Assembly (NCBI GenBank): GCA_900491605.1
Contig: UESW01004253.1
Location: 766,020-830,019 of the forward strand
Reading direction: 5' to 3'
Origin: Calamus simplicifolius
Taxonomy: Eukaryota > Streptophyta > Magnoliopsida > Arecales > Arecaceae
DNA: 64,000 nt
Part shown: positions 45,739 to 55,070 of the stretch, one piece after another
Layout of the letters: every line of letters begins with the position of its first letter
Numbering within the stretch: the stretch's first letter is position 1
Notes under the pieces: model-generated
Seen by the model: the letters and a program-made list of their open reading frames with translations, nothing else
Databases searched by the model: none
What the model was told of the DNA's origin: nothing
Program-made: the position numbers and the translations under genes

Positions 45739-45828
45739 CCTTTCTTGAGATCTGGTCCTTGGAGACAAGGAAGAAATGGCTTCGGTGATGAAGAAGATCC
45801 TTTATTGCTCATAGCATAAAGAGATACA

Positions 45829-47140
45829 TCATTGATAATATCGACGGAGGTTGTCCGCATTCCAGGTATGCGGGATAGGTCGGCCGTTGAGCTCTTCAAT
45901 TCGGTATGCTCCTTGACGGAGCACCTCGGCGACGCGGTAAGGACCTTCCCAATTGGTGGACAGCTTGCCCCCCTCCATCGGCTTGGACACCTCAGCCTTT
46001 CTCAAAACCAGATCTCCAGGGTGAAACACTTTGGGATGTACCCGGCATTATAATACTTGGCTGCTCGTTGGCGAAAAGCTGCCATACGTAATCGTGCTCA
46101 ATCAGTGCTTCATCGATGAAGTCGAGGTTAGCTCTCAGCTGGGCAGAGTTGTCTTCTCGCTGTAGGACTCCACGTGCAGGCTTGGCAATCCGATCTCCAT
46201 GGGAATGATCGCTTCGGACCCGAAGGCTAGACTAAAGGGGGTTTCACCTGTCGGAGCCCTTGGGGTTGTGTGGTAGGCCCACAGTACGCTAGGAAGCTCC
46301 TCCACCCACTGACCTTTGGATCCATCTAGCTGAGTTCTGAGCCCCCTGAGGATGGTGCGGTTCATAACCTCGGCCTCTCCATTGGTTTGTGGGTGGCCGA
46401 CGAAAGTGAATCGATGGTGAATGCCCAGTTCACCGCAGAAAGTCTTGAACATGGCATTGTCAAACTGGTGGCCATTATTGGTGACAAGAGTGTGAGGTAG
46501 GCCGAAGCGGCATATGACCAACTTCCAAAGGAAGGCTTTGACTTTGTTCTCAGTGATCTTGGCCAGTGCCTCAACCTCGACCCACTTGGTGAAGTAGTCG
46601 ATGGTGATAATCAGGAACCTCAGTTGTCCTGAAGCCAGGGGGAACGGTCCAAGGATATCCATCCCCTATTGGGCGATGGGCCACGGAGCCAAGAGTGGAT
46701 TCAAAGGGACTGAGGTTGGTACTGGATATACGTGTGACGCTGGCAGCCGTCACACTTTGAACCAACTTGGTGGCATCGTCCCTCATGGTAAGCTAGAAAT
46801 ACCCTTGACAGAGGGCCTTTTGGGCCAAGGACCTGCCCCCAGGTGATTCCCACAGACGTCTTCATGAATTTCTCTGAGGATGTAATCAGCATCGGCAGGT
46901 CCTACACACTTGAGCAGGGGGTAAGAAAAAGATCTCCGGTATAGGTGTCCATCCAAGAGGGTGAATTTGGAGGCTCTCCATTTGAGTAGCTTAGCTTCGT
47001 CACGATTGTTAGGAAGAGTACCGTCCGTGAGATACCGGATGTAGGGATCCATCCATGTTGGCTCTTGGGTCAGTGGGAGGACCTCTTCTTTGTTTTCTAT
47101 ACTGGGCCTTTCCAGGTGCTCGATGTAGGTGCCCCTTATG
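45829..47140 (-). pseudogene. Retand-like integrase (broken)
   Basis: The zinc domain begins near 47060 with EIHEDVCGNHLGA, and the CDGCQ cysteines follow near 46760 in a different frame. The catalytic core reads MDILGPFPLASGQLRF, FTKWVE and NGEAEVMNRTIL (46662-46135). The second catalytic Asp is replaced: the stretch reads LVTNNGHQF where integrases have a TDNG-type motif. The C-terminal part (46029-45829) has GDLVLRKAE, NWEGPYRV and NADNLRRYY and ends at a stop at 45829. A stop near 46670 (TGGGCGATAG region) and frame changes further break it. Confidence 0.85.
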
Positions 47141-47545
47141 AAGCCATCAGCGGAAGTGGCCAACCGGGAGAGGGTGTCGGCCTTGGTATTCTCACTCCAA
47201 GGGATATAGCTGATGTTGAAATAAGTTAGTGGAGAGACCAAGAGCCAACCTTACCTAAGTATTGGGCCATGGTGGAGTCACATGCCTCATACTCTCCGTT
47301 GATTTGCCCGAAGATAAGTTGTGAGTCAGTAAAAGCTCTGAGGCGTTGTATTCCAAACTCCTGAGCGAGCCTTAGCCTTACTAATAGGGCCTCGTACTCG
47401 GCCTAATTATTAGTGGCTTTGAATAGGAACTGGAGGGCACACTCCACCGTCTCTCCATCTGGGCCCACAAGAATGAGGTTGGCGCTGCTTCCTTGGGAGT
47501 TCGAAGCGCCGTCTATGTGAAGGATCCAGGACTCCCCATCATTGT
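47141..47545 (-). pseudogene. Retand-like archaeal-type second RNase H (broken)
   Basis: On the minus strand, IDGASNSQGSSANLILVGP (about 47520-47460), AEYEALLVRLRLAQEFG, FTDSQLIFGQINGEYE, and after a shift FNISYIPWSENTKADTLSRL (47205-47150). This is the second RNase H that Tat elements carry between the first RNase H and integrase. A stop TAG replaces the codon before AEYEAL (about 47404). The acidic residues D, E, D, D are recognisable. Confidence 0.8.
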
Positions 47546-48150
47546 CTAGCTCGACGATAGGCCGCTCCAATGGGAACATCCTCGGTCGACTCCTCTGCCC
47601 AAGTGCATTCGACCAAGAAGTTGGCCAGGACCTGGGACTTCAGGGCAGGCCGAGCTTGAAAGGAGAGATCGAACTCTCCCAGCTTGATTGCCCATTTAGC
47701 TAGTTGGCCCGAGGTGTCTGGTCGAGCTAGGATGGCTCTAAGGGGCTGATCCATGAGCACCACGATAGGATAGGCTTAAAAATATGGGCAGAGGCGCCGG
47801 GCAGAGATGATCAGAGCGAAGATGATCTTTTCTGTCTTGGAGTATCTGACTTCCGCATCGTGAAGCACCTTGCTCACATAGTACACAGGTCTCTGGTCCC
47901 ATCGTCATCAAGATGCACCAAAACAGAGCTAACAGCCTCCGGGGAGGCGGCAAGGTAGAGAAAAAGGTTCTCCCCATTTTTTGGCTTCGACAAGAGCGGC
48001 GGGGAAGACAAGAACGCCTTCAAGCCATCAAAAGCCCTCTGACAATCGTCCGTCCATTCGAAGCTATTCACCTTTCGCAGGGCTTTGAAGAAGGACAAGC
48101 ATTGCTCGACTGATTTGAAGAGGAAACGGCTTAGGGCCGCCACCCTCTCT
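47546..48150 (-). pseudogene. Retand-like first RNase H (broken)
   Basis: The region starts with AALSRFLFKSVEQCLSFFKAL and WTDDCQRAFDGLKAFL, the usual link between RT thumb and RNase H. LYLAASPEAVSSVLVHLDDD then follows, with Ala where many gypsy RNases H have the first catalytic Asp, as is common in Tat elements. LMDQPLRAILARPDTSGQL and WAIKLGEFDLSFQARP close the domain near 47640. Frame changes near 47880 and 47780 break it. Confidence 0.75.
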
Positions 48151-48930
48151 GCGAGCTACTGCACCTCCTTCTTGCTAGATGGCGGCCTCATATCGAGGAT
48201 GGCGCTGATCTTCTCGGGGTTCACCTCAATCCCTCGCTGGGTTACCATGAAGCCTAAGAACTTGCCCGCCGTAATGCCGAAGGCACATTTTTTAGGGTTC
48301 AGCTTAACTTGAAAATGGCGGAGGTTGTTGAAAGTTTCTTCTAGGTCGAAGACGTGGTCGAAAGCGCAGGCGCTCTTGGTCAACATATCACCCACGTAAA
48401 CCTCCATGTTCCAGCTTAGTTGATCTTGGAAGACTTTGTTCATCAACCTTTGGTAGGTCGCCCCTGCATTCTTAAGGCCAAAGGGCATCACCTTATAGCA
48501 ATAAATGCCTTTCTCCATCACAAAAGATGTGTGCTCCTCATCGGCAGGGTCCATCTTTATTTGATTATACCCAAGAAAGCATTCATGAAGCTGAGAAGCT
48601 CATGGCCGGAGGTAGAATCCACCAGCTGGTTGATCTGGGGTAGAGGAAAACTATCCTTTGGGCATGCCTTGTTCAAGTCGATGAAGTCGATGCAGATCCT
48701 CAGCTCCCATTTGCCTTTCGCACCATGACCACATTGGCCAGCCAAGTGGGGTAATGAGCCTCCCGGATATAACCGGTGCTGAGTAGCTTGTTGACTTCTT
48801 CGTCGATAGCCTTTTGTCGTTCAGGGGCAAAGCTTCTCTTCCTTTGGCTGACTTGATGGCACTTTGGGTCAATATTGAGCTTATGGGTGATCACCTCCAG
48901 AGGGATGCCGGGCATGTAGTATGCCGACTA
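48151..48930 (-). pseudogene. Retand-like reverse transcriptase (broken, catalytic Asp lost)
   Basis: The minus strand gives SFAPERQKAIDEEVNKLL, ANVVMVRKANG, then in another frame CIDFIDLNKACPKDSFPLP (about 48710-48650), YCYKVMPFGLKNAGATYQRL and MEVYVGDMLTKS (about 48400). The catalytic box thus reads YVGD instead of YVDD. The thumb GFMVTQRGIEVNPEKI ends near 48200. Frameshifts lie near 48560 and 48720. The enzyme could not work even if the frame were whole. Confidence 0.85.
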
Positions 48931-49119
48931 GGAAAATATATCTGAGTTGGCCCGTAGAAAAGCCAGGAGATGGTCACAATCTTCTAGAGGGAGGAGCCCG
49001 CCGATGCGCACAATCCTTGTTGGGTCATCTCCAAGGGAAAAAGTTAGGAGCCGCTGGGCCGGCTCTCCTCCTTTGTTGGACTCTCTGAGGTCAAGCACTT
49101 TCGAGGTCGACTCGGCCTC

Positions 49120-49608
49120 CTAAGGGCTTGACGCCATGTGATAACAAGGCAAGACCGGGTTGACTTCACCCCGCATCTCTCCGACACCTCCATTAGTGGG
49201 GAACTGCACGAGCAAACATCGGGTGGAGTTGACCGCGTCCAACAAATTTAGGCCTGGTCGTCCGAGGATGGCATTGTATGCCAGAGGGACCCGTATGACC
49301 AAAAACTTCATGATGACTGTGCTCTGGCATGGTGGTGTTCCGGCCGTCACAGGCAGGGATACTTCACCCTCGACCCTCACCGAATCCCCCATAAATCTGA
49401 CTAGAGGGGTCGCCACGAGCTGAAGAGAGTCAAGAGATAATCCCATCCTAACAAATACATCGTAGGTAAGGATGTCAGCTGAGCTGCCACTATCAACTAA
49501 TATCCTTTTTACAGGGTGTTTGGCAATCGTCATGGAGGCGACGATGCCTTCATTATTTACATTTTCGACAACTGTTGATCCCCCTCCAGAGACTACATCG
49601 TCCAGCAC
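49120..49608 (-). pseudogene. Retand-like protease
   Basis: The 162-codon frame has VKRILVDSGSSADILTYDVF with the catalytic DSGSS, SLPVTAG in the middle, and FLVIRVPLAYNAILGRPGLN with the YNAILGRP stretch typical of Tat proteases. It is open over its whole length, but linked to gag and RT only through frame changes. About 190 bases of linker separate it from RT. Confidence 0.8.
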
Positions 49609-49619
49609 ATTTCCCCTCT

Positions 49620-51221
49620 CGGCCGCTTAGATGAAGAAGCTGCTCCCCAAGACACCATCCCGACCGCTCGCTCCGTGGGGGTGTTGTCGATGGTGGCCTA
49701 AACGGGCGGGGGCCCATGAGGGCCGGCAGTGGCGGTGGTGCCTTCTGGACATACTTTTTGAGGTAGCCCCATCGGATGAGCTCCTCGATGGACCGCTTCA
49801 AGTTGTAGCAATTGTCGGTGTCGTGGCCATAGTCCCAGTGGAAGCGGCAGTAGCGGCTTTTGTTGCAAGGGGTGCCCTTCTTCATGGGAGGAGGTCATTG
49901 AAGGTAAGGCTCACCTTCAATCTCCATAAAGATATGAGAGCGAGGGCAAAAAGAGGTGTGAGCTCGCCCTCCTGAGGGGCGAGACTTCGGCATTCACGGT
50001 TCGACCGGCAGGACAGTTTAGGCCACCTGGGGCGAGAAGGTCCACTTGGCTCCGGATGGGCAGGCTTGCGGCTGGATCCCCTCGAGGACTCTCGGCGGGT
50101 GAGGTCGGCCTCATCCGCATGAATGTATTTCTGAGCCCAGAGCAGAAGGTCGGAGTAGGAGCCCAGGGGCTTCTTATTCAGAGAGAAAGTGAAGCGGGAC
50201 AGGAGGAGTCCTCGCTTTATGGCTAACATCGCCACCGCGTCGTCCAAGTGATAGACTTTAAGGGCGGCGGTCTTAAATCGGGCCACAAATTTCCGCAGCA
50301 ACTCCCATTCCTTTTTTCGTATAGAGAAGAGGCTGTCAGTGACCCTCAGGATCCATCAACAAGCATCAAAATGCTCCAAAAAGGCCCTTTCCAGCTCTCG
50401 AAAGGAATCGATGCTGTGAGGGGACAGACAGGTGTGCCAGGCACGGGCAGCTTTTCGTAGAGTGGCGGGAAAAGCCTTGCATAAAAGGGCATCTGTAGCA
50501 CCCTGGACATGCATCATGGCCTTGTAGCTCTTGAGATGATTGAGAGGATCCATCGTACCATCGTACGGATCTATTTGAGGGAAACAGAACCTGGAGGGTA
50601 CGGGCTCCACCAGTATTCGGTGGGTGTAGGAAGGACGAGTATCATACTCTTCCTCCGGTTGGTTGTTGGTTCTCTTGGTGTGCTCGTCCAACCGCCGACG
50701 GTATTCATCCAAGCGATCCTCCGCCTAACGATTGATCGTAGGGATCCTCCTGGGTGGTTCGGAGGACGAGGAAGAAGAAGAGGAAGATGGGAACAGATGC
50801 AGAAAGTGGGACTTCGGCTTCGGTTCCTCCTGACACTATGGCTCTGGAGGGGGTTTGCTCAGGCCATAGCCGGGGGATCGTGGCCGCTTAAGGGGCTCAC
50901 GATGGGGCTTCCTAGGGGAAGCCTGGCGACGACCGGCCTCTCGCTAGGGAGAGCCTCCTCTCGCAGATTGCTGACTGGCAGAGGGAGCGGTCTGGTGTTC
51001 GGTGGCCATGGACTGCTGCTCCTGAAGTCCATGGACCATGGCGGTGAGAGCATGGACTTGTCAGATAAGGGCCTACAGCTGATCAGCTGAGGCGGCTGCG
51101 TCTGGTGGTGGGCAAGCGATGGAAGGATCGGCAGTGGGAAGGTTGGCCTCCTGCTGCCTAGCTGATAGGGGGTACCCCCCAGGGTAACTGGCAGAAGCGT
51201 CCTAAGCCCGCGTCATCATCA
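49620..51221 (-). pseudogene. Retand-like gag (broken)
   Basis: A likely start lies at 51221 (MMMTRA, followed by a TAG). The capsid part shows FCFPQIDPYDGTMDPLNHLKSYKAMM (50600-50520), FRELERAFLEHFDAC, FVARFKTAALKV and YSDLLLWAQKYIHADEA (50140). A zinc-finger-like stretch YCRFHWDYGHDTDNCYNLK (about 49850-49800) is usual for Tat gag. The order and the spacing to the protease fit. Several frameshifts, for example near 50340 and 49900, and stops break it. Confidence 0.85.
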
Positions 51222-51290
51222 TTGCTAATAGAGGGGGAATGAAGAAATGCTGTGGAAGTCGTATTTTCCTTTCTCTTACGTCCCCCTACC
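51222..51290 (-). other. Retand-like leader between PBS and gag
   Basis: Only about 70 bases lie between PBS and the presumed gag start, which is short compared with other Tat elements. No intron or extra frame is evident. Confidence 0.5.
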
Positions 51291-51303
51291 TGGCGCGCCA
51301 ATC
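51291..51303 (-). promoter_or_regulatory. Retand-like primer-binding site
   Basis: The minus strand reads GATTGGCGCGCCAGGTAGGGGG directly after the LTR end CATCA. TTGGCGCGCCA followed by GGTAGGGG is the usual form in Tat elements. It confirms that the right-hand LTR is the 5' LTR. Confidence 0.8.
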
Positions 51304-51576
51304 TGATGACGCCCGATCACCTGTGTTGAGTGCCAGAAAGACTGATCTGGTCGCCGAAGAGATTCCCGCCCAGCCGAACAACCTGCAAGAAGTCCCAAGA
51401 CCGGAGGGGTTCTCCGGTGGGAACCCTCCGATGCCCAAGTCAGCGATCGAGGTCACAACTGAGGAAGAGCTCGAGGGAGCTCTTTTGGGGTGGAGAAAGC
51501 TCTAAGATGGAGTTTCTCTCAGATAATAGATTCAGAGGGTGATTATTTGTGCATATATGAATCTCTTGCGGACTTA

Positions 51577-51584
51577 CTCTTTTA
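51577..51584 (-). promoter_or_regulatory. Probable TATA box in the Retand-like 5' LTR
   Basis: CTATAAAAGAG on the minus strand lies about 275 bases before the PBS end of the LTR and upstream of the gag-pol region. The 3' LTR has CTTATAAAAGAG at the same place (about 20101-20110). Confidence 0.5.
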
Positions 51585-51849
51585 TAGGCAGTTGGGACCT
51601 GCATGGGGATTAGACGTGTGACATTCCGCGAGGGAGAGATGTCCACGAGACACGTGGGGGTTACGTGAATTTAGGGCTGATTGGTAGGTCCTATCCCATC
51701 GAAGAGGTGAAGCCGGCGGTTGGTGGGCCAAGTCCCATCAGTCGGCGGAGTCAGCCGGTAGGTGGGCCTGGTCCCATCGACAACGTGGTCAGGTGGTAGG
51801 TGGGCTTGGTTGCGTTAGGCTGCATTGGTCAGAGGGGTGATGGTTCTGG

Positions 51850-52440
51850 CAGACGTGGGGCCAACCTAGAGAGGTCGGGGCCGCCTCGGCTACCTTGGAG
51901 GCATCGGGGCCGACGGAGCTGACTTGAAGAGGTCGGGGCCGTCTCGGCTAACTTGGAGACGCCGGGGCCGATGGGGCCAACCTGAAAAGGTCGGGGCCGC
52001 CTCGGTTATATCGGAGATGCCGGGGTGGATGAGGCCGACCTGAGGAGGTCGGGGCCGCCTTGGTTGATTTGGAGACGCCAGGGCAGACGGGGCTGACCTT
52101 AGGAGGTCGGGACCGCCTCGGCTGACTTGAAAATGCCGGGGCAGACAGGGTCGACCTAAGGAGGTCGGGGCCGCCTCGGCTACCTTGAAGACGTCAGGGC
52201 GGATGGGGCCGATCTGAGGAGGTCGGGGCCGCCTTGGCTGATTTGGAGACGCCGGGGCGGACGGGGTCGACCCTAGGAGGTCGGGGCCGCCTCGGCTACC
52301 TTGGAGACGTTACGGTAGATGGGGCCGACCTGAGGAGGTTGGGGCCGCCTCAGCTGATTTGAAGATGCCGGGGCGGACAGGGCCGACCTAAGGAGGTCGG
52401 GGCCGCCTCGGCTATCTTGGAGACGTCGGGGCCGATGGGG
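51850..52440 (-). repeat. 57-bp minisatellite in the Retand-like 5' LTR
   Basis: About ten units of the GAGGTCGGGGCCGCC, CTCGGCTACCTTGGAGACG type. Unit order and number differ from the 3' LTR, showing that the array changed after insertion. Confidence 0.9.
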
Positions 52441-52513
52441 CGTATTTGTACCACGTGGTTGATTTTGCCATGATTACCCTATGACTTTATTAGCTACATC
52501 ATTAGCCACATCA

Positions 52514-52518
52514 CCTTT
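52514..52518. repeat. Imperfect target-site duplication of the Retand-like element, right copy
   Basis: CCTTT pairs with CCTTC at 19824-19828. Confidence 0.5.
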
Positions 52519-52955
52519 AACTTTCTTTATCTATCTACTTTGGTTGGTCTAAAAAGAGAAAAATGAGATAATGTCCCAAAACGCTGCTTTCAACATAAAT
52601 ACAGTAGCCAAGCATGCTAGTATATTGGCAATGAAATTTATACAAACTCTTGACTCAAGCATTTGGGACATCTGAAACTACAATCTACTCAAACCTCATC
52701 ATCTTATCTTCATCTCTTGGTAGATTCCTTAATTAGAAGTTAACAAAATTAACTATGATGGGCCTCTACATCTCCATTGAGTATGAGTAGGTTTTATTAT
52801 TCAAAATAATTTAGAAAGACCTATCGATGCTACAACCATTCCTTTAACAACCATCTTACTGCTTTTTACTGAACATCGTGCTACACGATATAAGTAATGA
52901 CGATAAGTAATGTTACTCATGACTTAAATATTATCTTTGAAAATGATTCAACCAC

Positions 52956-53058
52956 TGTACTATCTTTGATCAATGAAAACTCTAAATCTATAAATCTTCT
53001 TTGAAGTTGTACTATCTTTAATCAATGAAAACCTTAAATCTATAAATCTTCTTTGAAG
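52956..53058. repeat. 51-bp tandem duplication
   Basis: TGTACTATCTTTGATCAATG to CTTTGAAG occurs at 52956-53006 and again, with two substitutions and a base swap, at 53008-53058. Its origin is unknown. Confidence 0.8.
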
Positions 53059-53227
53059 CATCAAATTTCATCTTCGAAGCATTTCTAGGTTTGTGTGTAT
53101 ACATTTTTTTTTTGGTACAAACAAATCAAGCTACAGTCTTCTTAAGCCTCATCTAACTCTAAGGAGGTGTTTAACATGTAATTTATTTAGATTATCGATA
53201 ATTTAAAAGGGGTCCACTAGATAACTA

Positions 53228-53839
53228 TGTTTGGTACGTATTTTGAATGGCAATCTATCTTACAATGGTAATCCAGATTACCGCATGAAGGGATAGTTAT
53301 CCATATTACCAAAGATGTGGTAATATGATAAATTACCTTCTTGATAAAATTATTCTTTATTTCTTTCGATCGCTCTCTACTCGCATTCTTCTTTACCAAT
53401 TTCACTGTAACCTCTATGTCCAAGGTTCTGAACCACACCCTCTTCTTCTACAGAGTCAGACCATGGATCTTCGCCGCCTAGCGGCCCCACGCATGCCGTA
53501 AAATTTCTTTCGATCGGTGGCTTTCAGCATCTTCACTAGTCGTTTCGAATATCATTTATAAATATAATTTTTTTAATATCATTTATAAATATAATTTTTT
53601 AAATTAAATATATAATAATATATAATTTTTAATAAATTTAATTTAGAGGTATTTTAGGAATTTGATGTTATATGACTAGTAATCTATTTGTTATATCAAA
53701 TACAGTAATCAATATTACTGTTGCATTATCTGTGTATACTAACCACAGTAATCAACATTACTGATAATCTATCAAGTAGTAATATATCTTGTATGTAATC
53801 CATATTACCATTCAGGATTGTTAGCGATGCACCAAATAC
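53228..53839. mobile_element. MITE-like inverted-repeat element (tentative)
   Basis: The left end has GTTTGGTACGT, CAATC and AATGGTAATCCAGATTAC; the right end, read on the minus strand, has ATTTGGTGCAT, CAATC and AATGGTAATATGGATTAC in the same order. The inside is AT-rich with no frame. This fits a non-autonomous DNA transposon of about 610 bases. No clear target duplication was found and the superfamily is open. Confidence 0.4.
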
Positions 53840-54357
53840 AATCTTAAAGTAATGCTTGATCAGCTGATTTTTTGTTAAAAACTCTGAACAATTTTGAAGG
53901 CTAGTGCTAGAAGAGCTAGTTATCTAATGTGCTAATTTCGCTCGTTACTAAAAAATTTCAAAATCTTCTTGAAAGGATAAGAAAATGAAAAACAAAATAT
54001 TTACATCGGTAACAAAAGATGCTTAAATACAGTTAATATTGGCCGTCTTGCCTCCACAAAATGCCACCACCCCAATCATGATGTGGGATGCAGAATCTGA
54101 AAACTGAGTGCCAGCCAAGGTTGGTCTGGATGCACGCTTGCACTGCCAGGGCCGGCAAGCCGCCGAAGCTTAAAAAGGAGTAGGACCGGCTGAAAAATTT
54201 CGCAACTCAAGTCCTCCCGTCCCTAACGCCGTCTAGACGGAGGTATGTATAACAAGGCCCAAAGCAGGTGCAGGACACCGGTCGCCCGATCTCAGCCGCC
54301 GGCCAACGGGTATGCGCGGGCCGAGGACCTGAATCCCGGCGTCGGTGGCGTTATGCC

Positions 54358-54374
54358 GAAGAATGATGCCAGCC
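54358..54374. repeat. 17-bp target-site duplication of LINE B, left copy
   Basis: GAAGAATGATGCCAGCC occurs perfectly at 54358-54374 and 59146-59162, just outside LINE B. A duplication of this length is typical for target-primed reverse transcription. Confidence 0.95.
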
Positions 54375-55070
54375 GAGTTCTCCCTTGAAGGGTGTTGGGG
54401 AGTGCAGTGAGGCAGTGAACGAAGGGTTGCTCATGCCGATTGGCACCGTAGCAAAGTTTCAGCCTGATTTGGTGACTGTGACTGAAGGGGCCAGTGACTC
54501 TAATCCTTTTGTATGCTTGGGGTCTGATAGCTGGACTGCACGGCCTAAGTCCCGGGAGGATGGCTATACTGGCCCTTCCAAGAGGACCCGACCCGTGGAG
54601 CTAATGTCGCAACGAGTGGCCTCCAGGACCACTAAAGCAAAAGGGAAAGCCAACTTTGGGGGAAAGCTAGTTCGCAGGGGTCATTCAGTTTTCTAGCATC
54701 TGTTGACTCTACCTGGGGGTCTCTAGACCCAATGGGGCCAGGGAAGAAGAAGTCCCGTCGCAAGGAAGGGCCGGGTCTGCAGTCTGCTTCAGGGCTCTCC
54801 TTGCCGTCTCAGATGGAGGATGCTAGTCATGATTCGGCAGTCCTTCTGCTTAAGAAGGCCATTCTCCGGGGCAAAGAGGTTGAAGCCATGGATTCATCCC
54901 ACTCGAAGGATTCCATTCTCCAGGATGAGGAGGTTGAAGCCATGGATTCATCCCACTCGGAGGATTGTAGGGTAAGGGACCTGCTGAGGGTTCTCGTCCA
55001 GCTGATGACCATCTTGTTGACGAGTTGATGGGGAATAGGGCTGGGGTCCCCCCCATTCATGCCTCTGAAT
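54375..55070 (+). pseudogene. LINE B ORF1, C-terminal part
   Basis: The basic C-terminal part keeps GPSKRTRPVELMSQRV, KAKGKANFGG, MGPGKKKSRRKEG and HDSAVLLLKKAI, which match LINE A and LINE C. A 54-bp unit coding EVEAMDSSHS is duplicated in tandem (54861-54914 and 54915-54968) and adds 18 residues. Frame changes occur near 54690 and 55000. Confidence 0.7.
54861..54968 (+). repeat. 54-bp tandem duplication in LINE B ORF1
   Basis: The units begin ATTCTCC at 54861 and 54915 and share GAGGTTGAAGCCATGGATTC. LINE A has a single related segment. The duplication keeps the reading frame. Confidence 0.85.

Larger units (their letters stand above)
19829..52513 (-). mobile_element. Tat/Retand-like Ty3-gypsy element with two nested Athila elements
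   Basis: Both ends carry the same LTR, read on the minus strand as TGATGTGG at the start and GGGCGTCATCA at the end. Inside, on the minus strand, come PBS (51302-51291), gag, protease, RT, RNase H, archaeal-like RNase H and integrase (to 45829), a 141-bp tandem array, an antisense gene and a polypurine tract (31172-31160). The second RNase H and the large region between pol and 3' LTR are marks of the Tat lineage. Removing Athila-1 and Athila-2 with one copy of each duplication leaves about 13.6 kb. Catalytic changes in RT and integrase and many frameshifts make it inactive. Confidence 0.9.
51304..52513 (-). mobile_element. Retand-like 5' LTR
   Basis: The 1210-base LTR is whole and has the same parts as the split 3' LTR: the CGCCCGATCACC edge, CTCTTTTATAGGCAGTTGG (about 51570-51590), the minisatellite, and the CATTAGCCACATCA edge. 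On the minus strand, CTATAAAAGAG near 51582 is a likely TATA box. LTR copies differ by many substitutions and minisatellite unit number, so the insertion is old. Confidence 0.9.
52519..54357. other. AT-rich intergenic DNA
   Basis: No gene is seen. A 51-bp unit stands twice (52956-53006 and 53008-53058) and a 28-bp unit twice near 53551-53605. A MITE-like structure lies at 53228-53839. From 54060 on the sequence is less AT-rich and unassigned. Confidence 0.55.

Noticed and set aside
44652..45748. Frames with repeated SSGYGAFRDLND, looking like a tandem-repeat protein
   Set aside because: The array lies in the noncoding region behind pol, unit lengths vary between 137 and 142, and the frame is often lost. 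The Athila-2 LTR end also contributes to the first frame.
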